NCBI RefSeq assembly: GCF_007679965.1
Contig: NZ_VEHL01000012.1
Span: 124,001-188,000 of the forward strand
Length of the DNA stretch: 64,000 nt
Direction: 5' to 3'
Source of the DNA: Bordetella genomosp. 13
GTDB lineage: Bacteria; Pseudomonadota; Gammaproteobacteria; Burkholderiales; Burkholderiaceae_B
Below are positions 24,263 through 32,484 of the stretch, piece after piece. The first letter of the stretch is position 1. Each line of letters opens with the position of its first letter. Below the pieces are notes generated by a model, which had not been told where the DNA came from, did no database searches, and saw only the letters and a program-made list of their open reading frames with translations. The translations under genes and the position numbers were made by a program.

Positions 24263-25141
24263 ATGGACGACGTGTGGCTTGAACTGCGCGAGACGCGGCG
24301 CATCGTCGTATGCGCGGACGATTTTGGCATGAATTCCGCCGTGGATGCGGGCGTACTGCGGTTGGCGGACCTGGGCCGCCTGAGCGCCGTCAGCTGCCTG
24401 TCCACCGGGCCCACCTTCGCGTCCAGCGCCGCTTCGCTGCGCCACGCCGACGTCGACCTGGGCCTGCACCTGAACCTGACCGAAGCGATGGAAGGCAGCC
24501 TGGGCATGCGCCTGCCGCACCTCATCGCCAGCGCCTTCGGCGGCCTGCTCGATGCCGCGTGGGTCGATGCCGCCATCCGCTGCCAGCTGGACGTGTTCGA
24601 GGCGGTCATGGGTCGGGCGCCCGACTACGTCGACGGCCACCAGCACGTGCACCAGTTGCCCGGGGTGCGCGGGCGCCTGCTGGCGGCCCTGCGCGAACGC
24701 TATGGCCAGTCCCGGCCCTGGCTGCGCTGCACCGTGCCCGGAGGCCAGCGGGGCCAGCGCCTGGCCGACGCGGCCAAGGCGCACCTCATCGGCGCGCTGG
24801 GCGGCCACGCGCTGCGCCGCGCCGCGCGGGCGGACGGCTGGCGCTGCAATGCGGGCCTGCTGGGCGTCTACGGCCTGCGCGGCGGGGCGCAGGCCTATTC
24901 GCGGCGCCTGCACGCCTGGCTGCGCGCCGCGCGCGACGGCGACCTGCTGATGTGCCATCCGGCCGCGCCCGCGGCGCTCCACGCGGATGCGCTGTCGGCG
25001 CAGCGTGCCGCCGAGTACGACGTGCTGTCGCGGCCTGCGCTCGCCACCTGGCTGCGTGACAATGGGGTGCGCATCGCGCGCTACACCGCCCTGCGCGGGC
25101 AGGCCGCGCGCGAATCGGGTATGGTCCACGCTGCGTCCTGA
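24263..25141 (+). CDS. YdjC/ChbG-like carbohydrate deacetylase
   Basis: A 292-residue protein of the YdjC family, metal-dependent N-deacetylases of sugar chains. VVCADDFGMNSAVDAGVLRL carries the metal-binding Asp pair. LGLHLNLTEA and YVDGHQHVHQLPGVR supply the His ligands, and LLMCHPA the C-terminal His. In this setting it could convert an undecaprenyl-linked N-acetylhexosamine to the free amine before transfer to lipid A, as proposed for the Bordetella glucosamine modification; this is inference from neighbours. ATG 24263 is the only start that keeps the ADDFG motif in a sensible position. The ribosome-binding site is weak. Confidence 0.83.
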   Translation: MDDVWLELRETRRIVVCADDFGMNSAVDAGVLRLADLGRLSAVSCLSTGPTFASSAASLRHADVDLGLHLNLTEAMEGSLGMRLPHLIASAFGGLLDAAWVDAAIRCQLDVFEAVMGRAPDYVDGHQHVHQLPGVRGRLLAALRERYGQSRPWLRCTVPGGQRGQRLADAAKAHLIGALGGHALRRAARADGWRCNAGLLGVYGLRGGAQAYSRRLHAWLRAARDGDLLMCHPAAPAALHADALSAQRAAEYDVLSRPALATWLRDNGVRIARYTALRGQAARESGMVHAAS

Positions 25142-25171
25142 CATCGCCGCCATGCCGCCGCCACCCCTTTC

Positions 25172-25627
25172 ATGAAGTCATCCGCCAAGCCCAAGTCCCT
25201 CAAAGAGCGTTTCCTGCACGCCTTCTTCTTCGAGATCATCGCCATCGGCCTGAGCGCGCCGGCGGCCGCCTGGGCCATGCACGAGTCCGTGCTGGACATG
25301 GGCCTGCTGACCGCCGCCATCGCCCTGGTCGCGCTGTTCTGGAACATGGCCTACAACGCCGGCTTCGAGCGCCTGGAACGGCGCTGGGGCCTGCGCCGCA
25401 ACCTGCCGGTGCGCGTGCTGCACGCCATCGGCTTCGAGGGCGGACTGGTGCTGATCGTGGTGCCGCTGGCGGCACTGTGGCTGGGCATCGGCCTGTGGCA
25501 GGCGCTGCTGCTGGACATCGGCCTGCTGGCGTTCTACCTGCCCTACGCCTTCTTCTACAACCTGGCCTACGACAGGCTGCGTGCCCGCTGGTGGGGACGC
25601 GCGACGGCGCAGGCCGCAGAGGCGTGA
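25172..25627 (+). CDS. PACE family multidrug efflux transporter (AceI-like)
   Basis: A 151-residue protein with four membrane helices and two bacterial transmembrane pair domains. The PACE signature RFLHAFFFEIIAIG places the essential Glu in helix 1. The second-helix motif WNMAYNAGFERLERRWG and its repeat in the second half (RVLHAIGFEGGLVL, then FFYNLAYDRL) complete the tandem architecture. Family members export biocides such as chlorhexidine or polyamines by proton antiport. It starts 30 bases after the deacetylase gene and may be cotranscribed with the envelope cluster. No regulator gene is adjacent. Confidence 0.92.
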   Translation: MKSSAKPKSLKERFLHAFFFEIIAIGLSAPAAAWAMHESVLDMGLLTAAIALVALFWNMAYNAGFERLERRWGLRRNLPVRVLHAIGFEGGLVLIVVPLAALWLGIGLWQALLLDIGLLAFYLPYAFFYNLAYDRLRARWWGRATAQAAEA

Positions 25628-25678
25628 GGCTGCACGCACGGGGCACGCTGCCCGCGGCGCCGGCCACGCGCCATGACG

Positions 25679-26593
25679 CTATGAGTTCGACGCTTCCGAC
25701 CCCGCGCGCAGCTGCGCCGGCCGGTACGCCCGGCCCGCATCGCGGATGAAGCCGCGCACCGCGTCGTCGTAGACCTCGCCGCTGCGGATCGCGTTGGAAT
25801 GCGCGGCGCCCTCGATCTTCACCAGCCGCTTCAGCTCGGGCGGCACCTTCAGCGCCGCGGCGTACAGTTCGTCGCTCATGGTGTGCGGCACGACCGAATC
25901 CGCCGTGCCGTGCAGGAACAGCATGGGCGTGGTCAGCGTGGCCAGCTTGTCGACCGACGCGAAAGGCTGGGTGACCAGCAGGCTGGCGCCAGGCAGCCAT
26001 CCCCAGCGCAGCGTGCCCAGCATGGCGGCCACGCTGGTGAAGCTGGATTCGACGATCAGGCCCGCGAACGCCGGTCGATCCTGCCGCGCCGCCAGGTCGA
26101 TGGCGATGGCGCCGCCCAGGCTGTGTCCATACACGAAGCGCCGGGCGGGGTCGGGCTGGCGCCGGGCCAGCTCGCGCAGCGCCGCGGCGGCATCCTCGCC
26201 GGCCGTGCGCTCCGACGGCAGCAGCGCGGTGGACGCGCCGAAGCCGCGGTAGTCGATGGCCAGCACGGAATAGCCCAGCCGCGTCCACGCGTCGATCCGG
26301 AAGGCGCCGCCGTTCAGGTTCCAGCGCGCGCCGTGCAGGTACAGCACCGTGGGCGCATCGGCCCGGGCGGCCTGCCAGTACCAGGCGTGCACCTTGTCGC
26401 CGTTGGCCAGGGCCAGGTCGTAGACCTCGGTACCGGTCTGCGGCTCGCGCCACCAGGGGCGCTGCTCGGTTTGCGGGGAAAAGATCGCCGAACGCTGCCA
26501 GGCGTCCAGTTCGGTGCAGCCGAACGCGCCCGCCGCCACCACGAGGGCGGCGGCGATCAGGCGGCGCGAGGGCAGGCGTAGCGGGATGGGCAT
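25679..26593 (-). CDS. Alpha/beta hydrolase, putative lipoprotein
   Basis: A 304-residue serine hydrolase of the BEM46/FrsA-like group. The nucleophile elbow is GHSLGG, the oxyanion region is LYLHGARWNLN, and the acid and His are probably in FLHGTADSVVP and EGAAHSNAI. The N-terminus is a signal sequence ending in GAFGC, a plausible lipobox, so the protein would be anchored facing the periplasm. The natural substrate is unknown. It is convergent with the PACE gene. Downstream in the same orientation, about 50 bases upstream of its start, lies the end of the LysR gene. Confidence 0.85.
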   Translation of the reverse strand: MPIPLRLPSRRLIAAALVVAAGAFGCTELDAWQRSAIFSPQTEQRPWWREPQTGTEVYDLALANGDKVHAWYWQAARADAPTVLYLHGARWNLNGGAFRIDAWTRLGYSVLAIDYRGFGASTALLPSERTAGEDAAAALRELARRQPDPARRFVYGHSLGGAIAIDLAARQDRPAFAGLIVESSFTSVAAMLGTLRWGWLPGASLLVTQPFASVDKLATLTTPMLFLHGTADSVVPHTMSDELYAAALKVPPELKRLVKIEGAAHSNAIRSGEVYDDAVRGFIRDAGRAYRPAQLRAGSEASNS

Positions 26594-26645
26594 GGGGATA
26601 TCGGACCGCGGCGCGCGGGCAGGGTTCCCTGTTACAGGATGGCGC

Positions 26646-27533
26646 TCACTCGTGCAGGTGCCGCGCCTGCCGGGTCAGCTGCAGCCAGGCCTGCGCGGCC
26701 GGGGACAGATGGCTGCCGCGCCGCCAGATCAGGCCGATCTCCCAATCCGTGCCCGCGTCGTCCAGCGGCACGCAGCGCACGCCGGCCCGGCGCCGCGCGC
26801 GTACCTCCATGCGGGGCAGGAAGGCCACGCCCAGGCCGGCGGCCACCAGCGCGATGATGAAGTCGATCTGCCCGCTGCGGGCCACCGTGTTGGGGGTGAA
26901 GCCTGCGCGCAGGCAAGCCTGTTCCAGGATCTGGTTCAAGGCGAAGCCGCTTTCGAACAGAATGAACGGCGAGCCCTGTAGCTCGTTCAGGCTGACGCGC
27001 TTGGCCCGCGCATAGGCGTGGTCCGGCGGCAGCAGGGCCAGCAGCGGTTCGCGCGCCACCGGCTGCCATTCGCAGTCGGCGGGCACGGGCGTCAGCGAGG
27101 CGGCCAGCTCCAGTTCGCCCGCCATCACCATTTCCTCCAGGCGGCGGCTGCCGCGCTCGACCAGGCTGATCTCGATGGCGGGGTAGCGACCGCGAAAGCG
27201 CGCGAACATCGGCGCGAACAGCGAGGCGCTGCCCAGCGGCGGCAGGCCCAGGCGCAACGTGCCGCGCTTGAGTCCGCGCAGGTCGTCCAGTTCGGCGCGC
27301 AGGTCGTCGCGCTCGGCCAGCATCGATACGGCGCGCCGGTAGACGATCTCCCCGGCCTGCGTCAATTGGGGCGGCTGGGCCTGGCGGTCCAGCAGCACCA
27401 TGCCCAGCTCGTCCTCCAGTTGCCGGATGGCCTTGCTGATGGTCGGCTGCGTGGCGTGAACGGCACGCGCGGCCTGCGAGAAGCCGCCTTGCCGCATCAC
27501 TTCCACCAGGGCGCGCAAAGGACGCAGTTCCAT
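26646..27533 (-). CDS. LysR family regulator, probable regulator of cidAB
   Basis: A 295-residue LysR protein. The HTH occupies about residues 3-62 (LVEVMRQGGFSQAARAVHAT, then SKAIRQLEDELG); the effector domain follows with GTLRLGLPPLGSASLFAP. The ATG at 27533 is preferred over an upstream ATG at 27587. It is transcribed divergently from cidA-cidB, and this arrangement is the same as that of CidR, the LysR regulator of the cid murein-hydrolase regulators in other bacteria. CidR responds to acetate; whether this protein does is unknown. Confidence 0.87.
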   Translation of the reverse strand: MELRPLRALVEVMRQGGFSQAARAVHATQPTISKAIRQLEDELGMVLLDRQAQPPQLTQAGEIVYRRAVSMLAERDDLRAELDDLRGLKRGTLRLGLPPLGSASLFAPMFARFRGRYPAIEISLVERGSRRLEEMVMAGELELAASLTPVPADCEWQPVAREPLLALLPPDHAYARAKRVSLNELQGSPFILFESGFALNQILEQACLRAGFTPNTVARSGQIDFIIALVAAGLGVAFLPRMEVRARRRAGVRCVPLDDAGTDWEIGLIWRRGSHLSPAAQAWLQLTRQARHLHE

Positions 27534-27561
27534 GGCATATCTCCCATTCCATTCCAGAATC

Positions 27562-27576
27562 GAATACAACGGATTC
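27562..27576. promoter_or_regulatory. Candidate LysR operator upstream of cidA
   Basis: GAATACAACGGATTC is an inverted repeat (GAAT/ATTC, 7-base spacer) in an AT-rich stretch between the LysR gene and cidA. A further GAATTC lies at 27580-27585. Position and symmetry suggest a regulator-binding region; the match is short. Confidence 0.35.
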
Positions 27577-27640
27577 ATAGAATTCATTTCATCTATAGCC
27601 CCCGCGGGCGTACAAAGGATACCTGCTTCCTGGTGTCCTC

Positions 27641-28048
27641 ATGCCTTCCCGCCGTTCGCTTTCGCTGCAGTTCCATCTCGCCCTGCGCCGCAGCCGCCTG
27701 CTGCAGATCGCCCTCATCGTGCTGTTTTCCGTTGCCGGCCAGCAATTGGCGGCCTGGTCCGGCCTGCCGGTGCCGGGCGGCGTGGTCGGCCTGCTGCTGG
27801 TGCTGGCGCTGCTGGCCAGCGGGAGGTTGCGGCTGCGTTCGGTGAGGCGGGGCGCCCGCTGGCTGCTGGCCGAGATGCTGTTGTTCTTCGTCCCCGCCGT
27901 GATGTCGGTGCTCGACCATCGCGAATTCCTCGGCCTGCTGGGCCTGAAGCTGCTGGCCGTCATCGCGCTGGGCACGCTGCTGGTGATGGCGGGCACGGCC
28001 ATCACCATCGATCTCTGCTACCGCTGGATGCATCGCCATGCGGCCTGA
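27641..28048 (+). CDS. cidA: CidA/LrgA family holin-like membrane protein
   Basis: A 135-residue protein with four predicted helices. The family motif LPVPGGVVGLLLVLALL is clear, followed by LLAEMLLFFVPAVMSVL. CidA/LrgA proteins behave like phage holins, influencing murein hydrolase activity, autolysis and carboxylate (pyruvate) transport. The basic N-terminus (MPSRRSLSLQF) fits the positive-inside rule. The gene overlaps cidB by 11 bases and is divergent from a LysR regulator. Confidence 0.93.
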   Translation: MPSRRSLSLQFHLALRRSRLLQIALIVLFSVAGQQLAAWSGLPVPGGVVGLLLVLALLASGRLRLRSVRRGARWLLAEMLLFFVPAVMSVLDHREFLGLLGLKLLAVIALGTLLVMAGTAITIDLCYRWMHRHAA

Positions 28049-28730
28049 ATTCGAGCTGGTCTTCTGGCCGCTGGCCACCGTGGCGGCCTACCTCGCCGCG
28101 CGCTGGTCGTATCGCCACAGGCCGGCATGGTGGACGTCGACGCTGGTGATGGCGCCCGCGATCCTGCTGGCGCTGGCCGTGGCGTTGCGCGCGGGCTACA
28201 CCGGCTACATGTCGGGTTCGCACTGGCTGATGGCGATGCTGGGACCGGTGCTGGTCTCGTTCGCGCTGCCGCTGTACGAGCAGCGCGCGCTGATCCGCCG
28301 CTACTGGCCGCTGCTGGTGGCGGGCGTGATGGTGGGCAGCCTGATCGCCGGCGTAAGCGCCTGGCTGCTGGGCACGCTGCTGGAATTGCCCGACGAGATG
28401 CGGCTGAGCCTGCTGCCGCGCTCGATCGCGACGCCTTTCGCGATGTCGGTGTCGCTGCACGTGGGCGGCCAGCCGGACCTGACGGCGGTATTCGTGATCG
28501 TCACCGGCGTGCTGGGCACGGTGATGGGAGGATGGCTGCGGACCTGGCTGCCGCTGCGTTCCCCGTTGGCGCGCGGCGCGCTGTTCGGCATGGGCGCGCA
28601 CGGCGCCGGCACGGCGAAGGCGCGCGAGTTCGCGGCGGAAGAGGGCGCGGTGGCCGGGCTGGTGATGGTGCTGGCCGGGTTGTTCAACGTGTTCGTGACC
28701 CCGGCCGCGGTGTATTGGCTGATGGCGTGA
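28038..28730 (+). CDS. cidB: CidB/LrgB family membrane protein
   Basis: A 230-residue polytopic partner of CidA. Characteristic sequences are LPRSIATPFAMSVSLHVGG and GHGAGTAKA-like GMGAHGAGTAKAREF near the C-terminus, both strongly conserved in LrgB. Together the pair forms a membrane system affecting cell lysis and overflow-metabolite handling. The 11-base overlap with cidA implies translational coupling. About 120 bases of noncoding DNA follow before the convergent LysE gene. Confidence 0.93.
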   Translation: MRPEFELVFWPLATVAAYLAARWSYRHRPAWWTSTLVMAPAILLALAVALRAGYTGYMSGSHWLMAMLGPVLVSFALPLYEQRALIRRYWPLLVAGVMVGSLIAGVSAWLLGTLLELPDEMRLSLLPRSIATPFAMSVSLHVGGQPDLTAVFVIVTGVLGTVMGGWLRTWLPLRSPLARGALFGMGAHGAGTAKAREFAAEEGAVAGLVMVLAGLFNVFVTPAAVYWLMA

Positions 28731-28851
28731 AAGCGCAGGGTCCGCGGCCGGCACGCGCGGCCGGTGTCCGCGGCGATGCGACGTCCTGAAAAAAATATTC
28801 CGCCATCGCTGCGTCGCAGGCTGTCCCGACTCCCGTACCGCTATCCCCGCA

Positions 28852-29511
28852 TCAGGGCTGCCCCGACACCCGTCCCGCCAGCTCGAACGCCACCGGATAC
28901 AGCGACGCCACCAGCAGCACCGCCATCCCCACGTTGAACGCGCGGATGGCGCCCGGCCGGTGCAGCCAGCGGCGCAGGCCGCTGCCGAACAGCACCCAGA
29001 TGCCGATGGCGGGCAGGTTGACGATGCAGCAGACCGTCGCGGCGATGATCAGGTTGCCGAAGAAACCGGCCTGCGGCGTGTAGGTGGCGATGACGCCCAC
29101 GGCCATCACCCAGGCCTTGGGATTGACCCACTGGAACAGCGCGGCCTGCATGAAGGTGAAGGGCTTGCCGCGCGCCTCGCCGCTCTCCAGCGGACCGGAC
29201 GTCGCGATCTTCCAGGCCAGGTACAGCAGGTAGGCCGCGCCCGCGTATTTCAGGACCTCGTACAGCACCGGCGCCTGGTGGAAGGCCGCGCCCAGGCCCA
29301 GGCCCACCAGCACGATCATCAGCGAGAAGCCGATGTTGACGCCCATCATGTGGGGCACGCTGCGGCGGAACCCGAAGGTGAGGCCCGACGAGGCCAGCAT
29401 CACGTTGTTCGGGCCGGGCGTGATGGAGGAGACCAGCGCGAACAGCGCCAGCGGTCCCAGCAGGGACAGCGAGGCCAGCGGCAGCTGGGCCACTGTATCG
29501 ATGCCATTCAT
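28852..29511 (-). CDS. LysE/RhtB family amino-acid exporter
   Basis: A 219-residue transporter with about six helices. The signature SSITPGPNNVMLASSGLTFG near the N-terminus and WKIATSGP plus QWVNPKAWVMAVGVIATY in the middle are diagnostic for the LysE/RhtB/CmaU family. Substrates are typically amino acids or derivatives and are not deducible here. Its ATG overlaps the stop codon of the upstream DMT gene (ATGA), so both exporters are made from one message, divergent from the MocR regulator. Confidence 0.93.
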   Translation of the reverse strand: MNGIDTVAQLPLASLSLLGPLALFALVSSITPGPNNVMLASSGLTFGFRRSVPHMMGVNIGFSLMIVLVGLGLGAAFHQAPVLYEVLKYAGAAYLLYLAWKIATSGPLESGEARGKPFTFMQAALFQWVNPKAWVMAVGVIATYTPQAGFFGNLIIAATVCCIVNLPAIGIWVLFGSGLRRWLHRPGAIRAFNVGMAVLLVASLYPVAFELAGRVSGQP

Positions 29512-30419
29512 CGGGGTCCTCCCACCAGGGCGCGGCGCCCGCCCGCGATGATCGCGATGACGGCGGCGGCAAAGAAGAATGTACTGGTTTCCACGCTTTC
29601 GCCAAATACCGCGGCGGCCGCCATCACGGTCAGGAAGGGCTGCAGCAACTGTATTTGCCCCACGCGGGCGATGCCGCCCACCGCCAGCCCGCGATACCAG
29701 GCGAAGAAGCCCAGGAACATCGAGCCGAATGCCAGGTAGGCGCAGGCGTACAGGACCTGCGCGGACGGCAGGGACGCATCCGCCGCCATCCAGCCCACCG
29801 GCAGCACCAACACCGGTGCGCTGATCGCCAGCGCCCAGCAGATGGTGCGCCAGCCCCCCAGCGTGCGCGAGGCGCGCGCGCCTTCGGCATAGCCCAAGCC
29901 GCCCAGCAGCACGGCCAGCAGCAGCCACAGGTCGCCCGTTTGCAGCGCGCCGTGCCCCTGGCGCAGCGCATACGCGGTTACCAGCGCCGCGCCGGCCAGC
30001 GCCCACAGCCAGAAGCGCGGCGAGGGCCGCTCGCCGCTGCGCCAGGCCGCGAACGCCGCCGTCGACAGCGGCAGCAGGCCGTTGAAGATGGCACCGTGCG
30101 AGGACGGCACGGTCTGCATGGCCAGCGTCGAGGCCATGGGCCAGCCGACCACGATGCCCAGCGCGGCCAGGATCACGCCAGACCATTCGCGGCGATCGGG
30201 CAGGCGGCTGCGCGTCAGCGCCAGCATGGCGATGGCGGGCACGGCGGCCACCAGCGCGCGGCCCAGGCCGATCAGCAGCGGCGACAGCTCCGCCACGGCC
30301 ACCCGCGTCATCGGCAGCGTCAGGCTGAACACGATGACGCCCAGCAGGCCGTAGCCATAGCCCTCCCAGGCAGGCGCGGCGGGTGGAGATGAAACGGGCA
30401 AGGCGGATGAGCGCGTCAT
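29508..30419 (-). CDS. DMT superfamily (EamA) transporter
   Basis: A 303-residue protein with ten predicted helices in two EamA halves. Visible landmarks are the first helix GYGYGLLGVIVFSLTLPMTR, FNGLLPLSTAAFAAW in the middle, and PFLTVMAAAAVFGES in the last helical pair, a common EamA ending. EamA proteins export metabolites such as amino acids. It is coupled to a LysE exporter and divergent from a MocR-type regulator. This suggests an export unit switched on by a PLP-sensed or amino-acid signal (inference). Confidence 0.9.
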   Translation of the reverse strand: MTRSSALPVSSPPAAPAWEGYGYGLLGVIVFSLTLPMTRVAVAELSPLLIGLGRALVAAVPAIAMLALTRSRLPDRREWSGVILAALGIVVGWPMASTLAMQTVPSSHGAIFNGLLPLSTAAFAAWRSGERPSPRFWLWALAGAALVTAYALRQGHGALQTGDLWLLLAVLLGGLGYAEGARASRTLGGWRTICWALAISAPVLVLPVGWMAADASLPSAQVLYACAYLAFGSMFLGFFAWYRGLAVGGIARVGQIQLLQPFLTVMAAAAVFGESVETSTFFFAAAVIAIIAGGRRALVGGPR

Positions 30420-30485
30420 GCGAGGAGTCCAGTGAGACGGGGCTTGCCACTCGGGGCGATTGCTGTCACTCTACGCACAGTTAAC

Positions 30486-30502
30486 GGTACAGTACCGGTA
30501 CA
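30486..30502. promoter_or_regulatory. Direct-repeat operator between the DMT and MocR genes
   Basis: GGTACA occurs twice, 11 bp apart (30486-30491 and 30497-30502), with GTACC between. The block therefore also contains the palindromes GGTAC-A-GTACC and GTACCGGTAC. It lies 42 bases before the MocR start and 67 from the divergent DMT start. MocR-family proteins often bind direct repeats in such divergent regions. Confidence 0.6.
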
Positions 30503-30543
30503 CTTTTCCGATTCCTCTTGCGGACTGGCCCGGTCGAACTCCC

Positions 30544-32001
30544 ATGACAGTTACAAGCTCACTTCCCGCCCACGCGGGCTGGCAGCCGGTGCGGGAAGCC
30601 GACGCCACGCTGGTGGCGCAGCTGGCGGACGACCTGGCGCGCCGCATCGACGACCAGGGCCTGCGTCCCGGCACCCGCCTGCCATCCATCCGCAAGATGG
30701 CCGAGCAGTCCGGCGTCAGCCGCTTCACGGTGGTCGAGGCCTACGACCGCCTGGTCGCGCGCGGCCTGGTGCAATCGCGCCGCGGCGCCGGTTTCTTCGT
30801 ACGGGCGCGCAGCGCGCCGCTGGCGCCGGCCGCCGCGTCCGGCGCCATCGAGACCCCCGCCCGCATCGACATCGCGTGGCTGCTGCGCAGCATGTTCCGC
30901 GACAACGCCACCTCGGGCATGCCGGGCGGCGCGGGCCTGCTGCCGCCCGACTGGCTCGATCCCGAGATGGTGGCCGGCGCGGTGCGCGCGGTGGGCCGGA
31001 CCGTGCGCAGCCAGCTCGTGTCCTATGGCCATCCGCAGGGCTACGGGCCGCTGCGCCAGCAGATCGCGTCCATGCTGCAGGAGCAGGGCCTGCCCGCGCA
31101 TCCCGAACGCAACCTGCTGACCACCAACGGCGTCACCCACGGCCTGGACCTGGTCGCGCGGCACCTGGTGCAGCCGGGCGACACCGTGCTGGTCGAAGAC
31201 CCCGCCTGGTTCGTCATCTTCGGCCGCCTGGCCGCCTTCGGCGCGCGCCTGATCGGCGTGCCGCGCGGCCCCAACGGGCCCGACATCGCGCTGCTGGAGC
31301 AGTACGCGGCCGAACACAAGCCCAAGCTGTTCATCGTCAACGGCACCGTGCACAACCCCACGGGGCATACGCTGTCGGCGGGCGCCGCCTATGACATCCT
31401 GCGCGTGGCCGAGCGGCACGATTTCATGGTGGTCGAGGACGACACCTACGGCGAATTGCATGCGGGCGGCGCGACCAAGCTGGCCGAGCTGGATCGCTTC
31501 CGGCGCGTCATCCTGGTGGGCGGCTTCTCGAAGATGCTGGCGGCCAGCCTGCGCGTGGGCTACCTGGCCGCCGACGAGCAACTGGTGCAGAAGCTGGCCG
31601 ATCTGAAGATGCTGGCCGGGCTGACGTCCTGCGAGCTGGGCGAACGCGTGGTGCATCGCGTACTGGCCGACGGCCAGTACCGCCGCCACATCGAGCGCGT
31701 GCGCGCCCGCGTCGACGAGGCGCGGCAGCGCTGCCTGAAGGGCCTGTTGAAGCTGGGCCTGACGGTGCCGCACGAGCCGCCGTCCGGCATGTTCCTGTGG
31801 GCCGATTGCGGCCGCGATTCCGAGGCCGTGGCGCGCGACGCCGCCGACCGCGGCATGCTGCTGGCGCCCGGTACGCTGTTCTCGCCCGCGCAGGCGCCAT
31901 CCACCATGCTGCGCTTCTCGGTCACCATGGTGGACAACGCGCCCATGTGGCGCGAGCTGGCCACGCTGCTGCCGGTCCGGCCGGCGAACGGCGCGGCCTG
32001 A
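30544..32001 (+). CDS. MocR family (GntR-aminotransferase) transcriptional regulator
   Basis: A 485-residue regulator. A GntR-type winged helix lies at about residues 15-85 (LRPGTRLPSIRKMAEQSGVS, then VVEAYDRLVARGLVQSRRG). A class I aminotransferase fold follows from about 115, with the PLP-binding Lys330 in GGFSKMLAASLRVGY and the family residues TNGVTHGLDLV, VEDPAWF and NPTGHTL. MocR proteins sense PLP-linked amines or amino acids and rarely act as enzymes. The start at 30544 is chosen because it lies shortly before the HTH. It is divergent from the DMT-LysE export genes, its probable targets. Confidence 0.92.
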   Translation: MTVTSSLPAHAGWQPVREADATLVAQLADDLARRIDDQGLRPGTRLPSIRKMAEQSGVSRFTVVEAYDRLVARGLVQSRRGAGFFVRARSAPLAPAAASGAIETPARIDIAWLLRSMFRDNATSGMPGGAGLLPPDWLDPEMVAGAVRAVGRTVRSQLVSYGHPQGYGPLRQQIASMLQEQGLPAHPERNLLTTNGVTHGLDLVARHLVQPGDTVLVEDPAWFVIFGRLAAFGARLIGVPRGPNGPDIALLEQYAAEHKPKLFIVNGTVHNPTGHTLSAGAAYDILRVAERHDFMVVEDDTYGELHAGGATKLAELDRFRRVILVGGFSKMLAASLRVGYLAADEQLVQKLADLKMLAGLTSCELGERVVHRVLADGQYRRHIERVRARVDEARQRCLKGLLKLGLTVPHEPPSGMFLWADCGRDSEAVARDAADRGMLLAPGTLFSPAQAPSTMLRFSVTMVDNAPMWRELATLLPVRPANGAA

Positions 32002-32048
32002 CGCCTATACTCCAGTATTCCCCTCAGAAACGTCATCAGGAAAGAATC

Positions 32049-32396
32049 ATGGCCGCTCCCATCCGCCCCCTCAGCCCCGATTTCGCCGTGGCGCCTCAGC
32101 TCACGCCCGAGGACATGGCCGACGTGGCCGCCGCCGGCTACAAGAGCGTCATCATCAACCGTCCCGACTACGAAGGCGGCGCCGACCAGCCCACCGCGGC
32201 CGACGTGTCGCGCGCGGCCCAGGCGCTGGGCCTGCGCATCGAATACCAGCCCGTGGTCAGCGGCGCCATGACCATGGACGACGTCACGCGCTTCGCCGAA
32301 TTGCTGCGCGAACTGCCGGGTCCCGTGCTGGCCTATTGCCGTTCGGGCACGCGCTGCACCAACCTGTACGCCAACGCGCAACAGCTCAAGGGTTGA
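32049..32396 (+). CDS. TIGR01244/DUF442 family rhodanese-like sulfurtransferase or phosphatase domain protein
   Basis: A 115-residue stand-alone domain. Its hallmark is the loop YCRSGTRC around Cys97, a rhodanese/PTP-like active site, with the preceding YKSVIINRPDYEGG and a mid-domain FAELLRELPGPVL. Similar domains are fused to sulfide-oxidising beta-lactamase-fold enzymes (Blh/PigD-like) in other bacteria. The protein may act in sulfide or persulfide handling, which is inference. ATG 32049 is preceded by AGGAAAG. The stop codon lies inside the FNR box that precedes the stress-protein gene. Confidence 0.83.
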   Translation: MAAPIRPLSPDFAVAPQLTPEDMADVAAAGYKSVIINRPDYEGGADQPTAADVSRAAQALGLRIEYQPVVSGAMTMDDVTRFAELLRELPGPVLAYCRSGTRCTNLYANAQQLKG

Positions 32397-32406
32397 TCCC
32401 GATCAA
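32393..32406. promoter_or_regulatory. Perfect FNR/Anr-type box upstream of the universal stress protein gene
   Basis: TTGAT-CCCG-ATCAA matches the FNR consensus TTGAT-N4-ATCAA at all ten fixed positions. Its centre is about 60 bases before a transcription start predicted from the -10-like TAGCAT at 32448-32453, the class I activator position. It overlaps the stop codon of the preceding gene. Confidence 0.82.
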
Positions 32407-32412
32407 GCTTTG

Positions 32413-32424
32413 TCACAGCTGTGA
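32413..32424. promoter_or_regulatory. Second palindrome between the FNR box and the uspA promoter
   Basis: TCACAGCTGTGA is a perfect 12-bp palindrome immediately downstream of the FNR box. It may be a further regulator site; the order of its half-sites is opposite to a CRP box, so CRP is not assumed. Confidence 0.4.
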
Positions 32425-32484
32425 TGCCCGGGAAAAGGCTTTTCCGGTAGCATGGGCCTGCCTCTACACAGACAGGAGCGAATC

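Noticed and set aside
32413..32424. CRP binding site
   Set aside because: The palindrome has TCACA before TGTGA, the reverse of the CRP consensus order, so it is reported only as an unknown palindrome.
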